Part shown: positions 1 through 10,283 of the stretch, piece by piece
How the letters are laid out: the number at the start of each line of letters is the position of its first letter
Numbering within the stretch: position 1 is the stretch's first letter
NCBI GenBank assembly: GCA_038235385.1
Contig: JBBSTY010000087.1
Location: 1-18,058, forward strand
Length of the DNA stretch: 18,058 nt
Source of the DNA: JBBSTY01 sp038235385
Lineage (GTDB): Bacteria; Actinomycetota; Acidimicrobiia; Acidimicrobiales; Acidimicrobilacustridaceae
Reading direction: 5' to 3'
Program-made: the position numbers and the translations under genes
The notes under the pieces: model-generated
Told to the model about the DNA's origin: nothing
Databases searched by the model: none
Seen by the model: the letters and a program-made list of their open reading frames with translations, nothing else

Positions 1-785
1 CACCCGACGGGCTCGGACTGGCGTACGAGACCGCGCCGTTGGCCGAGGATCTCGTCGTCGCCGGGGAGGGCTACGTCGACCTGTGGTTCCGCTCCACCGG
101 AACCGACGCCCCCATCGAGGTGGTGCTCTCGGAGGTGTACCCGGACGACGATGGGGTCGACGTCGAGGAGGTCCGAGTGCAGAACGGCCTGCTGCGCGCC
201 GGCTACCGCACCCTCGACCCGGCCCGCTCCCACGGCCTCCAGATCGATCACCTCTACGGCGCGGGCGACTACCAACCGCTGCCGGCCGGCGAGTTCGTGA
301 ACGTGAAGGTCCCGCTGTACTCGGTGGCCCACCCGTTCCGGGCAGGAAGCCGCCTCCGGCTCGAGATCAACACCCCGGGCGGCGACTCCGCCCTGTGGGA
401 CTTCGAGTCACCCGACTACGGCGCCACCGACCACGACGTCGCCCACGGCGGGCTGATGGCATCGTCGCTCGTGCTCCCGGCGCTCCCGGCGGTTGCCGGC
501 CGCACCATCCCGAGCGCCTTCGCCCCCCAATCCCAGCGCCCCGCATGCGATTCGCTCCGCGGTCAGCCGTGCCGCCTCCACAAGCCGATGGTGAACCAAT
601 CTGTACCGGTGCCGCCCCCTGCGTCGACGACCACGACGACGACGGCTTCGTTGCCGCCGGGCACGCAGGCACCCTCCACCTCGGTCATGACCGAGCCGGC
701 CGCGCCGCCCGATCCTGCCCCGTTGGCCGTCGAGTCGGCACCGGTCGCCCAGCCGGTGCGCCAACGTCCGGTGTTCACCGGTTGA
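1..785 (+). CDS. CocE/NonD-family hydrolase, C-terminal part (5' end outside window)
   Basis: The reading frame is already open at base 3 and stops at 783-785, so this is the 3' end of a longer gene. The first ~165 residues look like the C-terminal beta-sandwich (PepX_C-like) domain of the X-Pro dipeptidyl-peptidase / cocaine esterase family. Recognisable elements are GYVDLWFRSTG, a hydrophobic strand ending in LSEVYPDDD, LRAGYRTLDPARSHG, and the closing VPLYSVAHPFRAGSRLRLEI followed by NTPGGD. The alpha/beta-hydrolase part with the catalytic triad would lie upstream, so substrate and activity cannot be judged here. The last ~80 residues are an unusual Pro/Thr/Ala-rich tail with a six-threonine run, consistent with an exposed or exported low-complexity extension. 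The GH38 gene starts about 110 bases downstream on the same strand and may be co-transcribed. The family assignment rests on my recognition of domain style and is reasonable, not certain. Confidence 0.72.
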   Translation, partial: PDGLGLAYETAPLAEDLVVAGEGYVDLWFRSTGTDAPIEVVLSEVYPDDDGVDVEEVRVQNGLLRAGYRTLDPARSHGLQIDHLYGAGDYQPLPAGEFVNVKVPLYSVAHPFRAGSRLRLEINTPGGDSALWDFESPDYGATDHDVAHGGLMASSLVLPALPAVAGRTIPSAFAPQSQRPACDSLRGQPCRLHKPMVNQSVPVPPPASTTTTTTASLPPGTQAPSTSVMTEPAAPPDPAPLAVESAPVAQPVRQRPVFTG

Positions 786-893
786 CCTCGGCGAGGCGTG
801 TCGGCGGCCAGCGAGCGCAGCAGGCCGGCACCTGCCCCGGACGGATCTTCGCCCCGCGGGTCACCGACGATCTTCCCCCTTCGGTCTGAACCG

Positions 894-3386
894 ATGTCCG
901 TCGCATCGCCGGGCACACCCGCGGTGATCGCTGACCCGGCATCGGAAGATGCGCGACGCGCCCGCCTCGGCATCCCGCCGGGCGCGTCCGAGGTGGTGGT
1001 CGTCGCCGAGTCGTCGCACTGGGACCCCAACTGGTTGCTGACCTCGAAGCAGTACGACCGGTTGTGCGTGCGTCCGAGCCTCGATCGAGCGCTCGACGCG
1101 CTGGCCGCCGAGCCGAGGCGCGTCTTCAGCCTCGAGTGCCTGTTCTTCGTGGATCGGTACTGGCGCGACCGACCCGAGCGACGCACCGAGATCGTGGACC
1201 TCGTGAACGAGGGCCGGTTGCGGTTCACCGGCTCGGGCGTGACCACACCCGACACCCTCCTGCCCGAGGACGAACTGCTGCTGCGCGACCTGCTCGTCGG
1301 CCAGGAGTGGCTGCGCGCACGAGGCATGGACCAGGAGCCCCGGCTGCTCTACCTGCCCGACAGCTTCGGTCACTCGCCCGGCCTCCCTGCGCTGCTGCGT
1401 GCCGCAGGCATCGACTACGCCGCGATCTGTCGCATCGACGGGATGCGGTTCCCCGGCGCCGACCTCGAGCCGGCCGCCAACGTCCCCCGGCCCGGCACCA
1501 GCGCCGCCCACCTCCTCGCCGACGGCACGGCCGACTTCGTGTGGCGCGCGGCCGACGGCAGCGAGGTCCTCACCCACTGGATGGCCCACGGCTACGGCCA
1601 CGGCGACATGATCGCCAGCGGGGGTCTGAGCCGGGTCATGGGCCTGCCGGCAGCGTGGCCGGATCGCCGGACCGCCCGGGTCGACGCCCGCATCGACCGC
1701 TACCTCGACGAGCTGCGGTCCGTCGCCACGACCCCGTACCGCCTGTTGGCGATCGGCTACGACTTCGTCCGACCCATCCCGCGGCTCGTCGAGCTGCTCG
1801 ACGACTGGAACGATCGCCACCACGATCGCACGGGCACCTGGCTGGTGAACGCCGCCATCGACGACTACCTCGATCTCGTCTCCCACCACCGCGACGACCT
1901 GCCCACCATCGAGCTCGACCCCAACCCGTACTGGATGGGGTTCTACGCCACCCGCCCGGAGCTCAAGTCTCGCGCCCGGGACCTGGGTCGGCGGCTCCTC
2001 GCCGTCGACGCGCGCGAGGCACGCGCCACCCTTGCGGGCGACGACGCCGAGGAGATGCCCATCGGCCGCCGACAGGCGTGGTGGACCGCGGTGACCTCCA
2101 ACCACCACGACTTCGTCACCGGCACCGCCCCCGACCGTGTCGCTCGCGGCGAACAGGCGACGTGGCTGGCCTCGGCCATCGACGCGACCCCCTGGCCGGA
2201 CCTGCCGGTCTCCGACGACCTCCGCGGCCCGGACGACAACACCGGCGGCGGCGGCCCCGAGGCAGCGGACCCGAACCCGCTCACCGTTCATCACGACGGT
2301 CCGCTCCTCGTCGTCGTCGCGCCGTGGGGCACCGCCACGTTCGACCGCCGGCGAGGTGGCGCGCTCGTCGGGCTCACCGACGCGACCGGACAGGAGCGGC
2401 TCGCCGCACCGAGCCTGGAGCTGCGCGCCTACGCCGACAGCGGTGGCCTGTGGCGCCTCGGCAACGAGTTGCACGGCGGCCACTGGTCCCTGGCCGACCG
2501 CAGCACCCGGCATGCCGCCACGATCCAGGTGGACCGTCGGGATGACGCCGTCCGCGTGCACGTGCACGTTCCCCTGGCAGGAAGAACGAGCTCGCTCCGC
2601 CACACGATCCGGTCCGGCGACCCCACGATCGTCACCGAGAGCTCCGTCGACGTCCCCAACCGCCGCACCGTGACGCTCGCCGTCCACCACCGCTCCACGG
2701 TCGAGGGGGTCACCATGCACCAGCCCGGCGGCGTGGTCGACCGGCCGCTCCACCGGTGGTACGAGCCCACCTACTGGCCGCTCCACTCCTTCGCCGTCGC
2801 CCGGATCCACCCGTCGGACCCGGCTCCACCCGGGGCGCTGGCGATCGCCACCGCCAGCCCGACCGGACTCCACGTCGACGCCGACGGCACGGCCGAGGTC
2901 GTGGTCGCCCGCACCGCGGTCAAGGAGATCGCCTTCGGCGTCGTCCCCGTCATGGCCCCGGCGTGGGGGCTCGCGTGGGGGCGCCAGGAGGCCGTCGTCG
3001 CGTGGGGGTGGCACGATCCCGAGCGGCACCGCAGCACCGTCGACCTGGGCCGCGACGTGGCCGCCATCGCCGACTGCGCCATCGGGCACCGGACCCCCCG
3101 GTGGCCCGTCCACCTCCGCGACCACGACGTCGAGATCACCGCCGTCAAACCAGCCCACCGGGGGGAGGGAACCATCATCCGCCTCCGCAACTGGGCGTCA
3201 TCGAACCCGTCGCGACCCGTGACGGTGGCGCTCGACGACCACCTCGGCGCCCACCTCGTCGGTGCCCGCCTGACCGACAGCCGCGAGCGCGACCTCGGCG
3301 ACCTCCCCGTCGATCCACACGAGCTCGAGGTGCCCGTCACCCACCACCTCACCACCGTTCGCCTCCTGACCACCCGGCGTCGCTGA
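894..3386 (+). CDS. Glycoside hydrolase family 38 (alpha-mannosidase-type) protein
   Basis: A protein of about 830 aa that should hydrolyse alpha-mannosides, or related alpha-linked sugars, by a retaining zinc-dependent mechanism. Near the N-terminus SHWDPNW (residues 41-47) gives the His-x-Asp zinc ligands (H42, D44). YLPDSFGHSPG (from about 153) carries the expected nucleophile D156, and the NHHDFVTGT motif (about 403-411) supplies the conserved zinc-binding histidine region. The C-terminal half (from about 470) is beta-rich, as in GH38 C-terminal domains. No signal peptide or membrane span is obvious, so a cytoplasmic location is likely. I chose ATG 894. A GTG at 798 would add 32 Pro/Ser/Arg-rich residues, and neither start has a strong ribosome binding site. 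The gene ends 19 bases before the end of convergent nadE. Linkage-specific activity cannot be read from sequence. Confidence 0.85.
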   Translation: MSVASPGTPAVIADPASEDARRARLGIPPGASEVVVVAESSHWDPNWLLTSKQYDRLCVRPSLDRALDALAAEPRRVFSLECLFFVDRYWRDRPERRTEIVDLVNEGRLRFTGSGVTTPDTLLPEDELLLRDLLVGQEWLRARGMDQEPRLLYLPDSFGHSPGLPALLRAAGIDYAAICRIDGMRFPGADLEPAANVPRPGTSAAHLLADGTADFVWRAADGSEVLTHWMAHGYGHGDMIASGGLSRVMGLPAAWPDRRTARVDARIDRYLDELRSVATTPYRLLAIGYDFVRPIPRLVELLDDWNDRHHDRTGTWLVNAAIDDYLDLVSHHRDDLPTIELDPNPYWMGFYATRPELKSRARDLGRRLLAVDAREARATLAGDDAEEMPIGRRQAWWTAVTSNHHDFVTGTAPDRVARGEQATWLASAIDATPWPDLPVSDDLRGPDDNTGGGGPEAADPNPLTVHHDGPLLVVVAPWGTATFDRRRGGALVGLTDATGQERLAAPSLELRAYADSGGLWRLGNELHGGHWSLADRSTRHAATIQVDRRDDAVRVHVHVPLAGRTSSLRHTIRSGDPTIVTESSVDVPNRRTVTLAVHHRSTVEGVTMHQPGGVVDRPLHRWYEPTYWPLHSFAVARIHPSDPAPPGALAIATASPTGLHVDADGTAEVVVARTAVKEIAFGVVPVMAPAWGLAWGRQEAVVAWGWHDPERHRSTVDLGRDVAAIADCAIGHRTPRWPVHLRDHDVEITAVKPAHRGEGTIIRLRNWASSNPSRPVTVALDDHLGAHLVGARLTDSRERDLGDLPVDPHELEVPVTHHLTTVRLLTTRRR

Positions 3387-3405
3387 CGAGCCACTTCCGC
3401 CGGCG

Positions 3406-5211
<1,806 letters not shown>

Positions 5212-5316
5212 GCGCCCATCGTACGGGGTGGCTCGGGGCGACCTTCCCGCCCGCTGATCGCTGGGCGGGGCGTCGCCTGCTCACCGATCGACGGACGCGC
5301 TGTGCCCGATCGCCGT

Positions 5317-5379
5317 CAGCCCGACGCGGTGGCACCGGGACCGAGCGTCGGTCAGTCCGAGGCGGTGGCACCCGCGCCG
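5317..5379. repeat. Imperfect 27-bp direct repeat (36-bp period) at the mftF 3' end
   Basis: Bases 5317-5343 and 5353-5379 are about 80% identical and share the core gcggtggcacc. The second copy encodes the mftF C-terminus and begins at its stop codon. The first copy lies just past the stop and has a TGA at the matching place. This looks like an old small duplication of the gene end. No function is evident. Confidence 0.5.
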
Positions 5380-6884
5380 CTGCTGGCGTCCGCTGGTGGA
5401 GTCGCCCGGCCGCGACCCGGCCACGAGCGCAGCGTCGGCCGGAGGGCGGCGAAGGAGCCCGAGCGTCGACAGCCCGTCCAGACCCCGGCGCCGTAGGCCA
5501 CGTCGTCGAGGATCCGGAGGCCGGTGTAGCGGATCGGGTCGAGGGCATGATCGCCGGCGGTCCAGTCGACGATCGGCGCCACCACCGCGGCCAACGCCAG
5601 TGTGCGCCGGGCCCGGCGGGACACGAGCGCCGCGCCGAGCGCCGCCGGCCACCAGGTTCGGGTCACGGCCGTCGACACCGGACGCCACGCCGCGAGCTGA
5701 CCCGTGCCGGCGAGTGCCCATGTCTCACGCCACGGGTCCTCGAGCATGGTCAGCCGGCGCGGCAGCATGGCGGCCGCACCGGCCGCGACCACGGCACCGA
5801 CGAGCGGATGGCCGGCGGCCGCCACCGCCCAGGCCGCGGCCGTCCACCCCGACATCGACAGCGGTGCGACCGAACCGGGGTGGCGGGAGTCGAGCGGCGC
5901 GGCCGAGGTCCCGTAGTCGAACCGCTGGCGCATCCACGACGCGAGATCGGTCCGCACCGGATGGCGAACGATGGAACCGGGCTCGTAGCGCACGATGTGG
6001 CCGGCCTCGATGATCCGCCACACCAGATCGACGTCCTCACCCACCCGGAGGGACTCGTCGAAGCCACCGAGATCGGCGAGCACCGTGCGCCGGGCCAGGA
6101 GCGCCGTCGTCGGCACGTAGGACACCCGAGAACCCGGAACGACCCGGGCCTCGACGGCACCGAGATCCAGCGGCGACCGCTCGTGCTCGAACCGGGCGAG
6201 GACGCCGGGTCCGTGTGCCGCTCGGATGCGGGGGGCGACCACGGCCACGCGTTCATCGGCGAGGTGCACCAGGAGCGCATCGAGCCACCCCGGTTCGGGC
6301 TCGACGTCGCGATCGACGAACGCGACCAGGGTCGTGGCGGCGTGCGCCAACCCGGCGTTGCGGGCAGCGGCCGGTCCGCCGTTGACGTCACGCCGCACGT
6401 ACGACGCTCCGAACCGCGAGGCCACCTCGGCCACTGCGACCGCGTCGTTCGACGCGTCGTCGACCACGATGACCGCGCCAGGCGATCCACCGCCACGAAG
6501 CGCCTCGAGCGTCGGCTCCAGCCGATCGGCCCGGTCGTGGACGGGCACGATGCAGGTGACGTCGGCCGGCGTGAACGGACCTGCGGCGAACCGTGGGTGG
6601 GCGAGCCCGCCGTCGAGCAGACGCCGGGCCAGGCGTCGGCGTCCGGCCGTGGCACCCACCGGCGTGCCGACCTCCCACTCGTCGATCGCGGCCGCTCCGG
6701 CCTCGCTCACCCGCAGGATGCGCAGCGGCGACCCACCGATGAGCACCAAGCCGCCGTCGGTGCGACGGGTCGCCGCGTCGAACGCCAGTCTCGTGTCGGC
6801 CGGCAGGTCGTCACCACGAAATCTCAGTCCTGAGACGCCTATGTGCTGCTGAGCACGGAGATTTCGTGGTTGGGGTGGGGTCAC
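5352..6884 (-). CDS. mftF: Mycofactocin glycosyltransferase MftF (GT2 fold)
   Basis: A protein of about 510 aa from the family that adds glucose units to premycofactocin to give the glycosylated cofactor. Residues 27-105 match the MftF-type N-terminal region (LPADTRLAFD, then LIGGSPLRILR). The GT-A/GT2 domain begins CIVPVHDRAD (111-120), with VIVVDDASND, the acceptor-side GGPAAARNAG, the metal/donor motif DRDVEPEPGW (D191, D193) and the VGEDVDLVWR block (281-290). Hydrophobic stretches in the last 170 residues suggest membrane association. The chosen start is GTG 6884, whose GTGA overlaps the TGA stop of the VWA gene, so translation is probably coupled. Residues 5-24 are then encoded by a 58-bp inverted repeat and have no counterpart I recognise in other MftF proteins. 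No ATG, GTG or TTG lies between this GTG and the conserved part. A CTG inside the repeat is an alternative start. Confidence 0.88.
   Translation of the reverse strand: MTPPQPRNLRAQQHIGVSGLRFRGDDLPADTRLAFDAATRRTDGGLVLIGGSPLRILRVSEAGAAAIDEWEVGTPVGATAGRRRLARRLLDGGLAHPRFAAGPFTPADVTCIVPVHDRADRLEPTLEALRGGGSPGAVIVVDDASNDAVAVAEVASRFGASYVRRDVNGGPAAARNAGLAHAATTLVAFVDRDVEPEPGWLDALLVHLADERVAVVAPRIRAAHGPGVLARFEHERSPLDLGAVEARVVPGSRVSYVPTTALLARRTVLADLGGFDESLRVGEDVDLVWRIIEAGHIVRYEPGSIVRHPVRTDLASWMRQRFDYGTSAAPLDSRHPGSVAPLSMSGWTAAAWAVAAAGHPLVGAVVAAGAAAMLPRRLTMLEDPWRETWALAGTGQLAAWRPVSTAVTRTWWPAALGAALVSRRARRTLALAAVVAPIVDWTAGDHALDPIRYTGLRILDDVAYGAGVWTGCRRSGSFAALRPTLRSWPGRGRATPPADASSGAGATASD
6813..6870. repeat. 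58-bp inverted repeat within the mftF 5' coding region
   Basis: Two perfect 13-bp arms, accacgaaatctc (6813-6825) and gagatttcgtggt (6858-6870), extend inward to 22-bp arms with 19 matches. Nested small hairpins (ctcag-tc-ctgag; gtgct-gctg-agcac) sit between them. It begins 11 bases inside the VWA/mftF overlap. The AT-rich arm core aaat stands out from the surrounding GC-rich DNA. It could be a short REP/MITE-like palindromic unit that became coding, or an RNA structure controlling mftF translation. Confidence 0.9.
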
Positions 6885-7843
6885 GGGTCGAGCACCTGGC
6901 GGAGGGCGGACGGCAGGCCCGAGGGACCGGCGACCGGAGCCCACCGGGCACCGCCGGCGCGGGCCAGTTCGATGGCGTCGGCGATGTCGTCGGCGGGAGC
7001 GAGGATGCAGAGCTCGTCGAGGGCTGCTGCGGCTCCCGCGGGATCGGCACCGGCGGTGGGGCGGGCGTCGGAGAGCAGCACGACGATGCGGCGGGCGGCA
7101 CGGGAACGCTCGAGCTGGGCACGGGCGGTACGGAGCGCGAGCGAGAGATCGGTGGGCCCGAAACCCCGGACCCGCAGGATGTCGTCGACCACCGCCTCGG
7201 GCGCGCGCACCTCGTCCTGGGCCTTGAGGACGAGCACCTCGTGGTTGAACGCGATCACGCTGTGGTCGACGCCGGCTCGCCAGGCACACGCAGCGGCGCC
7301 GATGGCCGCGGTGGCGAGCTGGGCGCCGCTCATCGAGCCGCTGCGGTCGATCACGAAGCACAGCGCCACATCGGGTCGTGACCAGCTCGTGACGCGGAGC
7401 TCGTCGAGCGGCGGCGCGTGACCTGCCGCTCGCGCCAGGACCAGCGCGTCGATCGATGCGTCGATGTCGAGATCACCCTCGGCCCGATCCGCGGCGACGG
7501 TGACCCGGCGCCCGGACCCGCCTCGTCGGACCGGTCCCTGCCGCCCGACGTCGAGCAGGATGCGCCGGGCGAGCCGCCGCGCTCGGGCCCGCAGCCGTTC
7601 GTCGGTCGCGCCCGTGAGGTCGGTGAGCAGCGAGAGCGTTGCGTCGGCGTCCTCCGAGAGGGCTCGGTCGAACGCTTCCTCGTCGAGCGCGCCGACCTCG
7701 GGCGAGATCTCCGCGAAGCCCGGGTGCCGGTTCAGGGTGTCGCGGCCCGTGGACTCCCGGCGCTCGTCGTCGAGCGACTGCCGGGCGTCCTCACCCTCAT
7801 GGACCTCGTCGGTTCCGTCGCCGCCTCCCGCCGGAGGCGTCAG
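6881..7843 (-). CDS. VWA-domain protein, partner of MoxR (start codon unclear, possibly CTG)
   Basis: The frame is open from before 7843 down to the TGA at 6881-6883 and gives about 320 aa if translation starts at CTG 7843. The N-terminal ~155 residues are acidic then Arg-rich (around DERLRARARRLARRILLDVG), as in CoxE/BchD-like VWA proteins. The VWA domain follows, with the MIDAS motif DRSGSMSG (D166, S168, S170), a threonine in GFGPTDLS and the aspartate in VVLLSDARP. Such proteins bind a divalent metal and work with MoxR-type AAA+ ATPases in activating or assembling metalloenzymes and cofactor enzymes. The oddity is the start. Reading the frame by hand, I found no ATG, GTG or TTG between 7370 and about 7860. 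GTG 7369 would cut the protein just before the MIDAS. CTG 7843 overlaps the MoxR stop by four bases, mirroring the GTGA overlap with mftF downstream. A sequencing error is the alternative. Confidence 0.8.
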   Translation of the reverse strand: MTPPAGGGDGTDEVHEGEDARQSLDDERRESTGRDTLNRHPGFAEISPEVGALDEEAFDRALSEDADATLSLLTDLTGATDERLRARARRLARRILLDVGRQGPVRRGGSGRRVTVAADRAEGDLDIDASIDALVLARAAGHAPPLDELRVTSWSRPDVALCFVIDRSGSMSGAQLATAAIGAAACAWRAGVDHSVIAFNHEVLVLKAQDEVRAPEAVVDDILRVRGFGPTDLSLALRTARAQLERSRAARRIVVLLSDARPTAGADPAGAAAALDELCILAPADDIADAIELARAGGARWAPVAGPSGLPSALRQVLDP

Positions 7844-8790
7844 CCTTTTCCCGGTTGGCGTCCGGCCGGTTCGGTTTCGGGACGCTCGCCGGGGTCGGGT
7901 TGGTGCGGATCGTTCCCGTCGGACTCGTCGGGACGGCCGAACTCCTGGAACCAGAGGTCGCGCACGATGTCGTCGGCCCGACGCTCAGCGCTCTCGGCGA
8001 TCCGCAGGCGGCCGCTCAACGCGGCCAGCGCGGCATCGAGTCCCACCTCGATGCTGTCGGGTGCGGCATCGCGGAGGAGGGCGAGTTGGTCGGCCAGGCG
8101 CACCAGATCGATGGCGCCACGGACCGACGAGCCGATGCGGACGTCGGGGTGCTCCCGTGACGCACGCACCACCCGCACCACCCGTTGGATGAAGGCCGTC
8201 TCCGCCTCGGGGGCCTCCCGTGCGACGATCCGGGCCTCGATGTCGGCGTCCTGGTACCCCATGGTGACGCGGCACATGCGGTCGTAGATGGCCGACGAGA
8301 TCCGGGCGGTGCCGATCGCGTCGAACGGGTTCATGGCCGCCACCAACGCGAAGCCCGGGGCGGCATCGATCTGACCGAGGCGGGGGACGTGCAGCTCGGC
8401 CTCCGACATCACCGATACGAGGACGTTGAGCGTCTCCTCCGGCACGCGGTTGATCTCCTCCACGTACAGGAGCGATCCGTCGCGGAGGGCACGCACCAGC
8501 GGTCCGTCGACGAACACCGCCGGGTCATAGCCCTCGGCGAGGACCCGCGCCGGGTCGAAGTGGCCGATCAGGCGCGCGGGCGTGAGCTCGGCGTTGCCCT
8601 CGACGAACACGAACCCGGCGCCGTCGACGTCGGCCACGGCGCGGAGCAGGGTCGACTTGCCGGTTCCGGGCGGCCCTTCGAGCAGCACGTGGCGCTGCGC
8701 CGCGAGGGCGGCGACGATCATCTCGAGCTCTCGACGACGGCCGACGACCAACGTGTCGAGGTCGTCGATGAGCGCGCGGTCGGCCTTCAC
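7840..8790 (-). CDS. MoxR-family AAA+ ATPase
   Basis: A 316-aa cytoplasmic ATPase. Walker A is GPPGTGKS (residues 39-46), Walker B is SLLYVEEIN (106-114), and the sensor region is AAMNPFDAIGTARISSAIYDR (from about 151), all in the MoxR arrangement. The C-terminal lid (from about 190) is followed by a Pro/Asp/Glu-rich tail. MoxR ATPases pair with VWA proteins to mature or activate enzymes; methanol dehydrogenase and CO dehydrogenase systems are the classic cases. GTG 8790 is the start: an in-frame TGA lies at 8794-8796 and a GGGGTGAG ribosome binding site precedes it closely. It follows the alcohol dehydrogenase gene by about 190 bases and its stop overlaps the apparent start of the VWA gene. 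The context suggests that the mycofactocin-linked dehydrogenase, or the MftF pathway, is its client; this is inferred. Confidence 0.92.
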   Translation of the reverse strand: MKADRALIDDLDTLVVGRRRELEMIVAALAAQRHVLLEGPPGTGKSTLLRAVADVDGAGFVFVEGNAELTPARLIGHFDPARVLAEGYDPAVFVDGPLVRALRDGSLLYVEEINRVPEETLNVLVSVMSEAELHVPRLGQIDAAPGFALVAAMNPFDAIGTARISSAIYDRMCRVTMGYQDADIEARIVAREAPEAETAFIQRVVRVVRASREHPDVRIGSSVRGAIDLVRLADQLALLRDAAPDSIEVGLDAALAALSGRLRIAESAERRADDIVRDLWFQEFGRPDESDGNDPHQPDPGERPETEPAGRQPGKG

Positions 8791-8831
8791 CGCTCACCCC
8801 GACTCGTCCGGGCGGCCAGTCGTCCGGACCC

Positions 8832-8898
8832 GCCGACCGCGGCGCGGGCGCCGACCGCGGTGCTGGTGCTGAGGCCGGTGCTGGGGCCGGTGCTGGGG
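8832..8898. repeat. GC-rich short tandem repeats between the ADH and MoxR genes
   Basis: The 193-base gap 8791-8983 holds a duplicated 11-mer gccgaccgcgg (8832, 8850) and a perfect tandem 12-mer ggccggtgctgg (8873-8884, 8885-8896). A 12-bp palindrome gtcgagctcgac (8970-8981) sits just past the alcohol dehydrogenase stop. I see no convincing gene in this gap. It may be a read-through spacer or an attenuating structure. Confidence 0.5.
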
Positions 8899-8983
8899 GC
8901 GGACGCGACACCACGCCGACTCCCGGCGGACGGCGACAGGGAGAACGGCGTGGTGGTCATCGGTCGGTGGTCGAGCTCGACGA

Positions 8984-10129
8984 TCAGTCGTAGATGAGGA
9001 CGCCGCGGATGTTCTTGCCGTCTCGCATGTCCTGGTAGCCCTGGTTGACCTCGTCGAGCGAGTAGGTCTTGGTGATCATCTCGTCGAGCTTGAGCTGACC
9101 GGACTGGTAGAGACCGAGCAGCTTGGGGATGTCGTTGCGCGGGTTGCCGCCGCCGAACAGCGAGCCGACGAGCTGCTTCTGCTGCATGGCCAGGTCGAAC
9201 AGGTTGAGCTGCACGTCGGTGGCGCTCATCTCGGCGACCGAGGTGTAGGTGCAGCGCCCGCCCTTGGTGACCATGCCCATGATCCCGGCGAGATCGGCTC
9301 CGATGCCGACGCCGGTGGTGACGATGACGTTGTCGGCGTTCTTGCCCCAGGTGAGCTCGCCGACGAGCGCGGTGGCCTCCTCGACGCTGGCGGCGCTGTG
9401 GGTGGCCCCGAAGATCTGGGACTGCTCACGCTTGAACTCGACCGGATCGACGGCGATCACGTAGCGGGCGCCGGCGAGGGCGGCACCCTGCACGGCGCTC
9501 ATGCCGACGCCGCCGGTGCCCACGACCACGACGGTCTGGCCGGGCTGGACGTCGGCGGTGTTGACCGCCGAGCCCCAACCGGTGGCGACACCGCAGGCGA
9601 CCAGCGCCGCCTTGTCGAGCGGGATGTCCTCGGGGATCTTCACGAGCGAGGCCTGGTTGAGCACGCCGTGGTGGGCGAAGGCGCCCAGGCAGCACATGAG
9701 CGCCAGGTCCTTGCCGTCGCTCGAGTGGTGCCGGAAGGTGCCGTCGAGCTGGGTGCCGGCGAGGAGCATGGCGCCCAGGTCGCACAGGTTCGAGTGGCCG
9801 GCCACGCAGGAGGGGCACTTGCCGCACGAGGGGATGAAGGAGGTCACGACGTGGTCGCCCACGGCGAGCCCGGTGACGTTGGGTCCGAGCTCCTGCACGA
9901 TGCCGGCGCCCTCGTGGCCGCAGATGATCGGATACTGCTGCCAGCCGAGCATCTCGGTGACCTCGGGTGGCAACGCCATGTCGCCGGTGACCAGGTGCTC
10001 GTCGGAGTGGCACATGCCGCATGCCTTGAACTCGACGAAGACCTCACCGTCCTGCGGGGCGTCGAGCTCGATCTCGTCGATCACGTAGTCGGTGTGGGGC
10101 TCCCACAGGATCGCGGCCTTTGTCTTCAC
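8984..10129 (-). CDS. NDMA-type (mycofactocin-linked) zinc alcohol dehydrogenase
   Basis: A 381-aa medium-chain zinc dehydrogenase of the group known as NDMA-dependent alcohol dehydrogenases. These oxidise alcohols with a tightly bound nicotinamide that does not exchange freely and needs an external acceptor, believed to be mycofactocin in vivo. Catalytic zinc ligands are C40 (ACGMCHSDEH) and the CGHEGAG region (H72/E73). Structural zinc cysteines are C102, C105, C108 and C116. The NAD-binding loop is VVVGTGGVGM (201-210). GTG 10129 is chosen because the product then begins VKTKAAILWEP, as in the family, with a GGGGGA ribosome binding site five bases upstream. An upstream in-frame start would add 12 unrelated residues. 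The 154-base gap to the SDR stop leaves room for its own promoter. The specific alcohol cannot be read from sequence. Confidence 0.93.
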   Translation of the reverse strand: MKTKAAILWEPHTDYVIDEIELDAPQDGEVFVEFKACGMCHSDEHLVTGDMALPPEVTEMLGWQQYPIICGHEGAGIVQELGPNVTGLAVGDHVVTSFIPSCGKCPSCVAGHSNLCDLGAMLLAGTQLDGTFRHHSSDGKDLALMCCLGAFAHHGVLNQASLVKIPEDIPLDKAALVACGVATGWGSAVNTADVQPGQTVVVVGTGGVGMSAVQGAALAGARYVIAVDPVEFKREQSQIFGATHSAASVEEATALVGELTWGKNADNVIVTTGVGIGADLAGIMGMVTKGGRCTYTSVAEMSATDVQLNLFDLAMQQKQLVGSLFGGGNPRNDIPKLLGLYQSGQLKLDEMITKTYSLDEVNQGYQDMRDGKNIRGVLIYD

Positions 10130-10283
10130 AACGTTCCCCCTGCTCTCGGCGTCTCGATTCGGCACACGGACGACGCGGCGCCGCCTTCGCGTGACTGGGC
10201 GTCACCTTACCTGGGTCCCTCGGACGCCCGTACGCCCAGATGCGGACGTACTCCCGTCCGATACCGCCACGCGGCGCCGGCGA

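Noticed and set aside
861..3158. 765-aa minus-strand open frame opposite the GH38 gene
   Set aside because: It is a shadow of the GH38 frame: Gly/Val/Asp/Arg-rich, no recognisable domain, as expected opposite GC-rich genes.
8525..8914. Pro/Ala-repeat protein frame between the ADH and MoxR genes
   Set aside because: Most of it lies in a shadow frame of MoxR and the repeat part merely translates the GC-rich tandem repeats.
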